Below are positions 43,582 to 52,304 of a DNA stretch of 64,000 nucleotides, one piece after another. The translations under genes and the position numbers were made by a program. The stretch is from an uncultured Collinsella sp. (GTDB lineage: Bacteria > Actinomycetota > Coriobacteriia > Coriobacteriales > Coriobacteriaceae), in assembly GCA_900768265.1 (NCBI GenBank), contig CAAGCF010000036.1, positions 124,001 through 188,000 on the forward strand, written 5' to 3'. The stretch's first letter is position 1; each line of letters starts with the position of its first letter. The notes beneath the pieces were generated by a model. The model had not been told where the DNA came from. It made no database searches and saw only the letters and a program-made list of their open reading frames with translations.

Positions 43582-43743
43582 CAAAACCGGCATTTTTGTA
43601 GCAAGTTCTCAATTCTCTTGACATTTGCTCAGATTTGCCTTCGTTTATTCGCTATCTACTTTTTGTTTCTGCTGGTAATTTAGTTGCCTATTATTTTTTA
43701 ATGGCATTAGATTTATTTGCACAACATTTTGCTCAAGAGCAAA
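43572..43743. promoter_or_regulatory. Inverted repeats built on TTGCTC upstream of the pilus cluster
   Basis: ATCTGAGCAA (43572-43581) and TTGCTCAGAT (43625-43634) are perfect 10-base arms, the first covering the -35 box. TTTGCTC-AA-GAGCAAA (43728-43743) is a perfect palindrome with the same word. A further hairpin ACGGTCGA/TCGACCGT lies near 43753-43771. The gap 43463-43920 contains no gene. Confidence 0.45.
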
Positions 43744-43920
43744 CATCCTGTGAACGGTCGAAAATCGACCGTGAGCGGTAGATCATTAACCGGAAGGAAT
43801 ACCCTACCAAACTGATGAGAATATCTTTAACCCATCAGTGGTTAGAAGCGTAATGTTCTGACGACCATATTTGAATTTGCGCGCAGATTATAAGCATCAA
43901 TTCGCCCAAATCGCTTGAGG

Positions 43921-43954
43921 CCACCACAAAGGTGCCTGTCCCCATTGTGGTGGT
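43921..43954 (-). terminator. Hairpin terminator after the HAD gene (CCACCACAAAGG family)
   Basis: CCACCACAAAGG pairs with the CCATTGTGGTGG arm around a short loop, 12 bases past the HAD stop. Confidence 0.7.
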
Positions 43955-43966
43955 TCTCCCCCTGCG

Positions 43967-44788
43967 CTACAGCAGATGCTCCTCGATAAAGATCGCGATG
44001 CCGTCTTTGTCGTTACTCGCGGTTACAAAGTCGGCGGCGGCACGGGTGGCGTCGCTGCCGTTTGCCATGGCCACGCCCACGCCGGCGTCGGCCACCATGC
44101 AGGTGTCGTTATCGGCATCGCCAAACACGCAGATGTTCTGGAGCTCCATGCCGTTGAGCTCCGCCACGCGCACAAGGCCGCGCGTCTTGGACACGTGCGG
44201 ATCCATAAACTCGTAGAGGCGCTGCGTAGTTTGCAGAGCGGCCGCCTTGACGGTGTCGTCGGCAAACGTCGATGCTCGCTCGATGACCTGCGGCATCACC
44301 TCGGGCGCCATGGTAAACATCACCTTGGGCTGCGGCTCGCGCAAAAACTCGGCAAAATCGACCACCTGGTAGGGCACGCCGTCGACGCGCGACAGGTGCT
44401 CGACGCACGCGTTGCTCTCGGGCACATAGAACACGCCGTCTCGGGGGCAGACGGGCGTTGCCGGCAGGCCCGCCATGTGCCTGCAGATGCGCGCGACGGT
44501 CTCGCCCGGCAGCGGATAGCTCAGCTCGTTGATGTCGTGCGCGCGGTCGATGACCTCGGCGCCACCGCAGCCCACGAGCACGTCCACCAGGCCTTCGATG
44601 CCCCAGAGCTCGTACATGGCCTCGGTCGCGTGGGCGTCGCGCCCGGTGCACAGGCCAAAGAGCACGCCACGCTCGCGCAGGGCGCGGATCGCCGCCACGG
44701 TGCGCGGGGACACCGTGTGCTGGCTCGTGAGCAGCGTGCCATCGATATCGCAGAGCACGGCTTTGATGTGGCTGAAGGTGGTGTCCAT
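43967..44788 (-). CDS. Cof-type HAD-superfamily hydrolase
   Basis: A 273-residue type IIB HAD phosphatase, likely acting on sugar or nucleotide phosphates. Motif I is LCDIDGTLLTSQHTVS, motif II is near LFGLCTGRD, and motifs III/IV are the VRVAELNGM / VFGDADNDTCMV pair. The start is MDTTFSHIK with AAAGG upstream; the open frame extends 62 codons further through repeat DNA and is not coding there. Monocistronic. Confidence 0.88.
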   Translation of the reverse strand: MDTTFSHIKAVLCDIDGTLLTSQHTVSPRTVAAIRALRERGVLFGLCTGRDAHATEAMYELWGIEGLVDVLVGCGGAEVIDRAHDINELSYPLPGETVARICRHMAGLPATPVCPRDGVFYVPESNACVEHLSRVDGVPYQVVDFAEFLREPQPKVMFTMAPEVMPQVIERASTFADDTVKAAALQTTQRLYEFMDPHVSKTRGLVRVAELNGMELQNICVFGDADNDTCMVADAGVGVAMANGSDATRAAADFVTASNDKDGIAIFIEEHLL

Positions 44789-44880
44789 GGGGGGCCTTTC
44801 TGGGTTGTGCGGCGGTGCTGAATGTGGTCGAAAATGGTGTAAATGGTATACCAAGGCGCAGGCGCGGCCCGTCAAAGCAA

Positions 44881-44924
44881 AAACCACCACAAAGGTGCCT
44901 GTGAACTGCGCCCCTTTGTGGTGG
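44881..44924. repeat. CCACCACAAAGG-family hairpin
   Basis: AACCACCACAAAGG pairs with CCCTTTGTGGTGGTT, with a longer loop than the other copies. It lies between the divergent HAD and MFS ends of the intergenic region. Confidence 0.65.
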
Positions 44925-44942
44925 TTGCGACGTCTACGGGCC

Positions 44943-45007
44943 AAACCATCACAACATTCGACGTTTTTCGGCAAAATCGCGATTTTTACCGAATGTTGTG
45001 ATGGTTT
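44943..45007. repeat. 65-bp palindromic repeat, copy 2
   Basis: AAACCATCACAACATTCG arms enclose ACGTTTTTCGGCAAAATCGC and six further A/T-rich bases. It ends one base before the MFS stop codon and probably forms the transcript's 3' end. Confidence 0.85.
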
Positions 45008-45008
45008 C

Positions 45009-46295
45009 TTACTGCTTTACGGCACGTTCCAAGTGATTGCGTCCAAACAGCAGCAATGCAGCGGGAACCGCCGTCACGACCATGCCCGCCCCTACGAGCG
45101 TCTGTTGCACGCCAAATGTCGCCGCCAGCCACGGGGCAATCGCCAGCGGCGCCACGCCGGCAAACATATTGCCAAAGCCCATGACCGAGTTCACACGGCC
45201 GAGTTGCTCGAGCGGCGCCGTCGTTTGCACGATGGTGTTGTGGAGCGGGTTGACGACACCCCAAGCTATGCCCAGGGCGATCTGGCCGATGAGGGCCACG
45301 CCCACGTACGGTGTCCCCACATAGAGCAGACTTCCCAGGCCCACGGACATGAGCGCCACGAGCAGTGTTTTAAGGTTGACCAGGTGCGGCGGCAAACGGA
45401 GTGCGAGCACAGCACCCAGCACCGCGCCCACGCCCGAGGCCGACGAGAGCCAGCCCATCCACTCAACACCGACGTGTAGGACATCGCGATAGAAAAACGA
45501 CTCAAGCGGATCGAAGGCTCCATAGCCAAAGTTCGAAAGAAAAATGATGCAGAAAAGTAGCGCGAGGACGCTGTTGGTGAAGACTGTCTTGATACTGGCT
45601 GCGAAGGTGGCGCGGGCGGACGTGCTGGGGCTGGGGCCTTGCCCGGCCTTGTCCGATGTGATGCCACCGGTCGCGGGTTCGCCTTCGTGCGCGGCGGTCT
45701 GACCCGCCCGTGGCTTAAAGCCCCAGCCAGCGATGAATGCTAGAGCGGTAAAGAGCGTCATGAGCACGAACACCGCGCGCGACGACGCAGCCGCCGCGAC
45801 AAAGCCGCCCAGCGTGGGGCCAACGATGATACTCACGTTTGAGAACATGGCAATGGCGGAGTTGATGTCTTTAAGCTCAACAGGGTCGTTGGTGAGGTAG
45901 GCCGGATAGGACGTGGCGATGGGCTGGGCGAATCCCATCGTAAAGCCCAGAAACACCGCGCCGAGCAGTACGACGCCGGTCGCGCTACCAAAGGCGATGA
46001 TTGCCGTGCCAGTTGCGAGAGCGCCGACGATGCTCAGCAAGAAATGGCGGCGCGGACCCCATGCATCGAGCGCAGCACCGCCCGCAAAGGATCCCAGGAT
46101 CACGAAAACGTTCATGAACAGGACGGCCAGCGATGTCGCGACGACCGAAGCGCCGTCCGCATAGGTGAGCGTTCCGATGACGCCGATAAAGTAGCTGGTC
46201 TGAAAACCGGTGTAGATGAGAAAGCGCATCGCCACCAGGCGCTTGGCCTGCGCGGACAGCGATGATTGAGGCTTTGAGAAAAGGGAGGCGAGCAT
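45009..46295 (-). CDS. MFS transporter
   Basis: A 428-residue major facilitator with about 12 membrane helices and a longer central cytoplasmic loop (about residues 200-240, RAGQTAAHEGEPATGG). GGAALDAWGPRRHF between helices 2 and 3 matches the MFS loop motif A. Similarity to MFS_1/MFS_3-type drug or metabolite exporters; substrate unknown. The start MLASLFSKPQ follows AAGGAG. No operon partner. Confidence 0.85.
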   Translation of the reverse strand: MLASLFSKPQSSLSAQAKRLVAMRFLIYTGFQTSYFIGVIGTLTYADGASVVATSLAVLFMNVFVILGSFAGGAALDAWGPRRHFLLSIVGALATGTAIIAFGSATGVVLLGAVFLGFTMGFAQPIATSYPAYLTNDPVELKDINSAIAMFSNVSIIVGPTLGGFVAAAASSRAVFVLMTLFTALAFIAGWGFKPRAGQTAAHEGEPATGGITSDKAGQGPSPSTSARATFAASIKTVFTNSVLALLFCIIFLSNFGYGAFDPLESFFYRDVLHVGVEWMGWLSSASGVGAVLGAVLALRLPPHLVNLKTLLVALMSVGLGSLLYVGTPYVGVALIGQIALGIAWGVVNPLHNTIVQTTAPLEQLGRVNSVMGFGNMFAGVAPLAIAPWLAATFGVQQTLVGAGMVVTAVPAALLLFGRNHLERAVKQ

Positions 46296-46469
46296 GGAGA
46301 CTCCTTGTTTCAAACGAATGCGGACGGCGGGCATTCGCCACCGTCTGTCAAATCAATCTATCCGCATGCAACATTAAGGACGCATCAAGCCCCTTTTCTC
46401 CGTTTTTCGCCCGTCATGAACTACTTGGTAGATTGTAAGGCATGTCCCACACATCTACCAAAGCAAAAA

Positions 46470-46502
46470 CCACCACAAAGGTGCCTGGCCCCTTTGTGGT
46501 GG
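46470..46502. repeat. CCACCACAAAGG-family hairpin
   Basis: CCACCACAAAGG pairs with CCTTTGTGGTGG around TGCCTGGCC. It is 20 bases from the next terminator. Confidence 0.7.
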
Positions 46503-46521
46503 AAGTGACGTCTGCCCAGAT

Positions 46522-46562
46522 AAAACCTGCCAAAACAAACCTGTCCCTTTTTGGCAGGTTTT
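46522..46562 (-). terminator. Terminator at the end of moaC-mobB
   Basis: AAAACCTGCCAAAA and TTTTGGCAGGTTTT pair around ACAAACCTGTCCC; it touches the stop codon of the fusion gene. Confidence 0.75.
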
Positions 46563-47865
46563 AGGCCAGATGATCTTGGATGAGGTCGCAGATGGCTCGG
46601 GCGTCGTTGATGTTGATGGCTCGGGTCGCAAAGCCGGCGTCGAAGGCCTGACGCGCCAGGGCCTCGTTGCAGGCAAGGGCCAGCGTGTGACCGTCGACCA
46701 GATCGAGCGAGCTCTTGCCGCGCAGACGGTCGACACCGGAGCGCGCCACCACGATGTTGTCGAAGCCCTCGGTCTTGTAGCCCTCGATGATCACCACGTC
46801 AACATCGTTATAACGCGACAGCAGCTCGCGCGCGGGCATCTCGTCCTCCTCGCGCGTGTCGGCGTACTCCGCCCAGCGCGTGGCGCAGATAAGGCCCACG
46901 TGCTTGGATCCGGCTTGGTGATGGCGCCAGGTGTCCTTAGCGGGTACATCGATATCAAAGCCGTGATGCCCATGATGCTTGAGCGAACCCACGCGCAGGC
47001 CGCGGCGGGTGAGCTCGGCAATGACCTTCTCGACGAGCGTGGTCTTGCCCGAGTTCTGGTAGCCGATAAACGCAATCGCAGGGACGGCCGGAGTGGGAGC
47101 CGCAGGTGCGATGGCGACGGGTGTGCTCGCGGGCGCGGCACCGTCAGCGGCCACGGACTCAACGGCAGCGGCCTGACGCTCTGCGCGATCCCACACGCCC
47201 GAGCGGCCGCCCTCCTTGTGCAGCAGGCGCACGTCGACGATCTCCATGCCGCGATCGACCGCCTTGCACATGTCATAGATGGTCAGGCACGCGGCACTCG
47301 CGCCGGTCAGGGCCTCCATCTCGATACCCGTCTTACCCGTCACGCCCGCCGTAACCAGTACGTGAAAGCCAACCTGCCCGTCCGCGCGCGCCGGCGCCCA
47401 GCCCTCGGGCACGTCATCGGCCGGCATCCCCGCCGGGGCGATGGGCGCAATGTCGCACTTACTCTTGGTAATGAGCAACGGATGGCACATGGGGATGATG
47501 TCGCTCGTGCGCTTGATGGCCATAATGCCCGCCACGCGCGCGCAGGCAAGCACATCGCCCTTTTTGGCGCGGTCCTGCAGCACCATGGCCTGCGTCTCGG
47601 GATGCATGAGGATGGTGCCCTCGGCGATGGCAATGCGATGGGTCTCGGCCTTGTCGGACACGTCGACCATGCGTACCTCGCCCTTGGCGTCCACGTGCGT
47701 CAGCTCGTCGCGACGGGCGTCGCGGGCGAGCTCGGTGGCAGCACTGGCAGTCGGCTGCGCGGACGCGTCGGCGTTGCCAGCATTCGCCGCAGCCGTGACT
47801 TTGTGGGCAGACATCGCGGCCCTGCGAGCGGCCTTGGTGGCATCGGCGTACCTGCTCTTGGCCAT
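46561..47865 (-). CDS. moaC: MoaC-MobB fusion (molybdenum cofactor synthesis)
   Basis: A 434-residue protein with two cofactor modules. About residues 55-230 are MoaC, which with MoaA turns GTP into cyclic pyranopterin monophosphate: MVDVSDKAETHR, the active-site PMCHPLLITKS and GKTGIEMEALTGASAACLTIYDMCKA are intact. About residues 260-434 are MobB, a GTP-binding helper of guanine dinucleotide cofactor formation, with Walker A GYQNSGKTT and SLKHHGHHG. An Ala/Pro-rich linker joins them. The start MAKSRYADA is five bases after moaA, with GGAGG inside the moaA end. Confidence 0.9.
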   Translation of the reverse strand: MAKSRYADATKAARRAAMSAHKVTAAANAGNADASAQPTASAATELARDARRDELTHVDAKGEVRMVDVSDKAETHRIAIAEGTILMHPETQAMVLQDRAKKGDVLACARVAGIMAIKRTSDIIPMCHPLLITKSKCDIAPIAPAGMPADDVPEGWAPARADGQVGFHVLVTAGVTGKTGIEMEALTGASAACLTIYDMCKAVDRGMEIVDVRLLHKEGGRSGVWDRAERQAAAVESVAADGAAPASTPVAIAPAAPTPAVPAIAFIGYQNSGKTTLVEKVIAELTRRGLRVGSLKHHGHHGFDIDVPAKDTWRHHQAGSKHVGLICATRWAEYADTREEDEMPARELLSRYNDVDVVIIEGYKTEGFDNIVVARSGVDRLRGKSSLDLVDGHTLALACNEALARQAFDAGFATRAININDARAICDLIQDHLA

Positions 47866-47869
47866 ATGA

Positions 47870-48925
47870 TCATCCTCCGATTTGGGACATAAATCGTTGC
47901 GTGCCCTCAATTATCGCGTGTTCCTGCGGTTTGTGGGCCACGGCATCGCGCCAAATCGAAAGTACCTGCATATCATCACCACGGCGCAGCGCCTCACGCA
48001 CCGAATACTCGGCATCGCTGAACAGGCACGGACGCACGTTTCCATCGGCCGTCAGGCGCAGACGGTTGCAGTTCGCGCAAAAATGGTTGGACATGGCGCT
48101 GATGAAGCCAACCGTTCCCGCCGCGCCCGGAAAGTGCCAATAGCGCGCAGGGCCCGCACCGGCAGGAGCGTCGTTGATGTCGAGTGGCTCGAGCTCGCCC
48201 AGACCCACCGCGGCGGCCCCGGCATTGACGCGCGCCCGCAGCTCGTCACTCGGCACGGTATCGCTCGCGTCCCACAGCTCGGGATTGAGCGCGGGCGCAT
48301 GCGGGTCCACGGCGCAATGCGAGCTCGTGCGCTCGTCGCCGATGGGCATGTATTCGATAAAGCGCAGGTGGATGGGGCGGTCGACGGTCAGTCGTGCGAG
48401 GGCCGCCACATCCTGGTTGAGCCGGCGCACCACAACGCAGTTGACCTTAACGGGCTCAAAGCCCCAGGCCAGCGCCGCGTCGATGCCAGCCATGGTCTGC
48501 TCGAGCCGACCCAGGCGCGTGATCTTTCCAAAGAGCGTAGGGTCGAGTGTGTCGAGCGAAATGTTGACGCGGTTAAGCCCCGCGTCTTTGAGCTGCGGTG
48601 CCAGCTTGGGCAGCAGGGCGCCGTTGGTGGTAAGCGAGATATCCTCGATCTGCGAAATCGCGCGGATGTCGCGAATGAGCGGGATGATACGGCGGCTGAC
48701 CAGCGGCTCACCACCCGTCAGGCGCACGCGGCGAATGCCCTCCCCCGCCACCAAGCGCACAAAGCGGGCGATTTCCTCGGCACTGAGCAGCTCGTCGTGT
48801 GCACGGGGCGCCACGCCATCGGCCGGCATGCAGTAAATGCAGCGGAAATTGCACTTGTCGGTAACGGCAATGCGCAGGTAGTTGATATCGCGGCCAAAGC
48901 CGTCATGTTGCACGTGCCCGTCCAC
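47870..48925 (-). CDS. moaA: GTP 3',8-cyclase MoaA
   Basis: A 351-residue radical-SAM enzyme that starts molybdenum cofactor synthesis. The N-terminal cluster is CNFRCIYC, and the C-terminal second cluster is CANCNRLRLTADGNVRPC. The catalytic Gly-Gly end (QIGG) is present. The GxxxRxTGGEP block is readable. Partner MoaC is fused to MobB in the next gene. No moaB, moaE, moeA or molybdate transporter lies in the window. Confidence 0.95.
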   Translation of the reverse strand: MDGHVQHDGFGRDINYLRIAVTDKCNFRCIYCMPADGVAPRAHDELLSAEEIARFVRLVAGEGIRRVRLTGGEPLVSRRIIPLIRDIRAISQIEDISLTTNGALLPKLAPQLKDAGLNRVNISLDTLDPTLFGKITRLGRLEQTMAGIDAALAWGFEPVKVNCVVVRRLNQDVAALARLTVDRPIHLRFIEYMPIGDERTSSHCAVDPHAPALNPELWDASDTVPSDELRARVNAGAAAVGLGELEPLDINDAPAGAGPARYWHFPGAAGTVGFISAMSNHFCANCNRLRLTADGNVRPCLFSDAEYSVREALRRGDDMQVLSIWRDAVAHKPQEHAIIEGTQRFMSQIGG

Positions 48926-49057
48926 GCAGCCCTCCCCTCACGCGGCGTTTTATTCTTCGGAAAACATAATACCCCACGAGAGAATCATGCCGACACCCGT
49001 ACGACAGGACAGGTCGCTTTGAGCAAAACGGACTTCCCAAGCCCATCCTCAACACAC

Positions 49058-49122
49058 AAACCATCACAACATTCGGTGCTTTTCCCGATTTTGGCGAAAA
49101 ACGTCGAATGTTGTGATGGTTT
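49058..49122. repeat. 65-bp palindromic repeat, copy 3
   Basis: Arms AAACCATCACAACATTCG/CGAATGTTGTGATGGTTT enclose GTGCTTTTCCCGATTTTGGC and further A/T bases. It differs by one base from copy 4 and lies in reverse orientation to copies 1 and 2. It is 38 bases past the end of the AbiEi-like gene. Confidence 0.88.
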
Positions 49123-49160
49123 GCCTGCCCACAGTACCCCGCAGAAAGGCCGAAACGCCC

Positions 49161-50189
49161 CTAAAGGCCGCCCTCCCAGTGCCGAATCACGAATTCTCGC
49201 AAGTCGTTCTGCCGCTTCTGGAACGCTTCGCTTCGGTCGCACTTGAGGCCCATAGCGAGCGCGATGGCGTTCATCGCCCGGTGCAATTGCAGCTGGTGGG
49301 CAAACTGAGTCCCGATGAGGACGATCACCCTAAAGCCCAGCACGGTCATGCGCTCCGCATCCGACGCGCTGCGTTGTTTATCAAGATGGTCCGAGCCGTT
49401 GTATTCAATCCCCGTACCGCTCGCAGGCGCATATACGTCGATCTCGAAATACCCGGCCTTTGCGAGATACTTGAACTCGTTGGGAACATCAACCCTATGG
49501 TTGAGCTCAACCTTGGCGTATCCCAGCCCGCCCTGGGAACGTTTTGCTACGACCATGATTGCGGTGGCCGTCTCCATGGGCGATCGCGCGCCATCGTGCA
49601 CGCGCCTGAGCACACCGGCCGCGCGTATAGCCCCCTGACGAGATCGGTTCTCATTGCAATAGGCAATCAAGTCGGCAACGGTATACCTCTGCCCCATCTC
49701 GACATAATCGTCTGTCGACAGATGATTCAAATGGTATCGGGCGCAGATTTCATAACCATATTCCAGCTGCTCGAGCTCGCTCATCCACGAACCCGCCTGG
49801 ACAAAGCACATGGCCTCATCAACCACCAGAAGGCCCTCTGCCACCTCGATAAGATGGCCTGGAGGCACCGGCGCTCCAAACACGTGGCACCTAAATCCCG
49901 CTGGCGTCGAACGCTCAAAATCAAAGTTGACGAGCGCGTCGATATGACCGAGCTCCTCACGATGGATACCAAGCGAAACCAGATAGTCGGCAACGATTCC
50001 GGCCGCCGCTGAAGCCCTCAACCCCTTGGCATCAAGCCCCAATTTGGGCAAACACGCGGCCGACTCCGCCCCGTCGGCAAATGAATCCTCATCATATAGA
50101 CTGCTCGCCCGCGAGAGCGGCTCGGACGGGCGCGCCACGTTGTGGTACAGCCAGGCAGTCTTATGGGACAGGACGATCGGCAGGTCCAT
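49161..50189 (-). CDS. AbiEi-like protein with a C-terminal nuclease-like fold
   Basis: A 342-residue protein. The N-terminus LSHKTAWLYHN recalls the winged-helix start of AbiEi-type antitoxins. The C-terminus (FEIDVYAPASGTGIEYNGSD, then AERMTVLGFRVIVLI) has a DUF559/PD-(D/E)xK-like pattern with conserved D and E. By eye it belongs to the type IV antitoxin-like family common in gut actinobacteria. No toxin partner is adjacent. It is flanked by nearly identical 65-bp repeats at 49058 and 50291. Function unproven. Confidence 0.6.
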   Translation of the reverse strand: MDLPIVLSHKTAWLYHNVARPSEPLSRASSLYDEDSFADGAESAACLPKLGLDAKGLRASAAAGIVADYLVSLGIHREELGHIDALVNFDFERSTPAGFRCHVFGAPVPPGHLIEVAEGLLVVDEAMCFVQAGSWMSELEQLEYGYEICARYHLNHLSTDDYVEMGQRYTVADLIAYCNENRSRQGAIRAAGVLRRVHDGARSPMETATAIMVVAKRSQGGLGYAKVELNHRVDVPNEFKYLAKAGYFEIDVYAPASGTGIEYNGSDHLDKQRSASDAERMTVLGFRVIVLIGTQFAHQLQLHRAMNAIALAMGLKCDRSEAFQKRQNDLREFVIRHWEGGL

Positions 50190-50290
50190 GAGCCCTCCAA
50201 TGGAGTCGGATAACCAACCTTATTCCCCTGCCCACGGGTCCGCACACCTTCGTGCGCAAGAAAGCGATTCCACCCGATCGAGTGGTAGAA

Positions 50291-50355
50291 AAACCATCAC
50301 AACATTCGATGCTTTTCCCGATTTTGGCGAAAAACGTCGAATGTTGTGATGGTTT
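50291..50355. repeat. 65-bp palindromic repeat, copy 4
   Basis: This matches copy 3 at 64 of 65 bases and has the same orientation. It lies 50 bases after the end of the next ABC gene and upstream of the AbiEi-like gene. Confidence 0.88.
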
Positions 50356-50405
50356 GAGGCTAGGTGAGGGGGCACGGAGGGCTCAAAGCATCGTGCTCGA
50401 ACGGG

Positions 50406-52304
50406 TTAATCCAGCTCTTTTAAGCCATGCGCGAGCTGCCAGTATTCGCCGTGCTGGGCGAGCAGCTCTTCGTGCGTGCCGCGCTCGATGATACGGCCGT
50501 GCTCGAGGACCATGATCGCGTCGGCATCGCGCACGGTGGACAGGCGGTGCGCGATCATAAACGTGGTGCGTCCGCGCATGATGCGGTCCATACCGCGCTC
50601 GATAAGCTTTTCGGTACGCGTGTCGATGGAGCTCGTGGCCTCGTCCAAGATGAGCACCGGCGGATCGGCCACGGCAACGCGCGCGATAGCGAGCAGCTGG
50701 CGTTGGCCCTGCGACAGGTTGGCGCCGTCGGCCGTGACCGGCGTGTCGTACCCTCTAGGCAGGCGGCGAATAAACGAATCCGCGCAGGCGGCCTCGGCAG
50801 CGGCGCGCACTTCCTCGTCGGTCGCGTCGAGCTTGCCAAAGCGGATGTTCTGTGCAATGGTGCCGCTAAACAGGTGCGTGTCCTGCAGCACAATGCCGAG
50901 CGACCCGCGCAGGCTGGCCTTGGCAATGTGCTTGACGTCGATGCCGTCGTACGTGATCTCGCCGTCATCGACCTCGTAGAAGCGGTTGATGAGGTTGGTG
51001 ATGGTCGTCTTTCCGGCGCCCGTCGAGCCCACAAACGCGATCTTTTGCCCCGGCTTGGCAAACAGGTTGAGGTCCGTGAGCACACAGGTGCCCGGCACGT
51101 AGGAAAAGTCCACGGCATGGAAGCGCACGTCGCCGGCGAGCGGGACCAAGCCGCACGTGAGCTCGGTGCCGTCGGCAGCCACCGCACGGCCCGACTCATC
51201 AACGGCAGCCACATCATGCAGGTGCCCGTACGCGCCCACGCCCTGGCCCTCGGGAATCTTCCATGACCACGCGGCGTCGCCCGTCTGCACCAGCTCCACG
51301 CAGCCCTCGTCAACCTCGGGCTTAAGGTCCATGGCGGCAAATAGGCGCTCGGCACCGGCCAGCGCGTTGAGCAAAAAGTTGCCCAGCTGCGTAAACTGAT
51401 TGATGGGCATGGCGGCCTGACGCACAAAGACCAGGTAACTTGCAAGCGCGCCCACGTCGGCGAGCCCCTTGATGCAGAGCATGCCGCCCGCCACGGCGAC
51501 GATGGCGTAGTTGGCATAGCCGATCACGACGGTCATGGGCACCATGGAGTTGGCGTAGCTCACGGCGGCGGTGCCGGTGCGGCGAAGCTCGTCGTTGCGG
51601 CAGGTGAAGCCGGCGACATTCGCTGCCTCGTGATTAAAGACCTTGATGACCTTTTGGCCCGAGACCATCTCTTCGATATATCCGTCCAGGTCGCCAAGCG
51701 ATGCCTGCTGGGCGGCAAAGAAGCGCTTAGAGCGCGCGCCCGAGTAGCGCGCATACAGCACAATGGCCGCATCGCACACGAGCGTGATAATCGTGAGCTG
51801 CCAGTTAAGGATGATGAGCATGGCCGTGGTGCCCACAACCTGAATGGCGGCCTGAATCACGTTGGCAAAGCTGTTGTTGAACGCCTCGGAGACGGTGTCG
51901 ACGTCGTTGGTGAAAAAGCTCATGATGTCGCCCGAGCGCGTGCTGTCAAAATAACTGAGCGGCAGCGTCTGGATGTGCGCGAACAGGTCGCGGCGAATAT
52001 CGGACACCACGCGTTGGGCTGCGCGCACCATAATCTGCGAGTAGCCCAGGGCCGAGAGCACGCCCGCGGCGTAGATGATCGCCGTCAGGATGACCTGCTT
52101 GGCGAGCAGTTCCTCCCCGCCCGTAGCCAAACCGTTGACGATGGGGCGCACCATGTAGGTGCCGGCGAGGCTCGCGATGGCGGCGACGGAGGCGAGTACG
52201 CCCACCGCAAGCAACGAGAACTTGGCATGCCCCATGTAGGAGAGCAAGCGGCGCACAGTGCGCTTGAGGTCGGCCGGGCGTGCTTGGGCTGCGGTCTTAG
52301 GCAT
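50406..52304 (-). CDS. ABC multidrug-type exporter, second subunit (TMD-NBD)
   Basis: A 632-residue half-transporter with six membrane helices, then an NBD with Walker A GSTGAGKTT, signature LSQGQRQLL (Ser-Gln-Gly-Gln in place of SGGQ), Walker B VLILDEATSSID and H-loop IAHRL. Between TMD and NBD there is an extra segment of about 50 residues (about 350-400: AVDESGRAVAADGTELTCG). The start MPKTAAQAR follows GGAAGGGG; it overlaps the upstream gene by eight bases. Heterodimer with that gene; substrate unknown. Confidence 0.88.
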   Translation of the reverse strand: MPKTAAQARPADLKRTVRRLLSYMGHAKFSLLAVGVLASVAAIASLAGTYMVRPIVNGLATGGEELLAKQVILTAIIYAAGVLSALGYSQIMVRAAQRVVSDIRRDLFAHIQTLPLSYFDSTRSGDIMSFFTNDVDTVSEAFNNSFANVIQAAIQVVGTTAMLIILNWQLTIITLVCDAAIVLYARYSGARSKRFFAAQQASLGDLDGYIEEMVSGQKVIKVFNHEAANVAGFTCRNDELRRTGTAAVSYANSMVPMTVVIGYANYAIVAVAGGMLCIKGLADVGALASYLVFVRQAAMPINQFTQLGNFLLNALAGAERLFAAMDLKPEVDEGCVELVQTGDAAWSWKIPEGQGVGAYGHLHDVAAVDESGRAVAADGTELTCGLVPLAGDVRFHAVDFSYVPGTCVLTDLNLFAKPGQKIAFVGSTGAGKTTITNLINRFYEVDDGEITYDGIDVKHIAKASLRGSLGIVLQDTHLFSGTIAQNIRFGKLDATDEEVRAAAEAACADSFIRRLPRGYDTPVTADGANLSQGQRQLLAIARVAVADPPVLILDEATSSIDTRTEKLIERGMDRIMRGRTTFMIAHRLSTVRDADAIMVLEHGRIIERGTHEELLAQHGEYWQLAHGLKELD

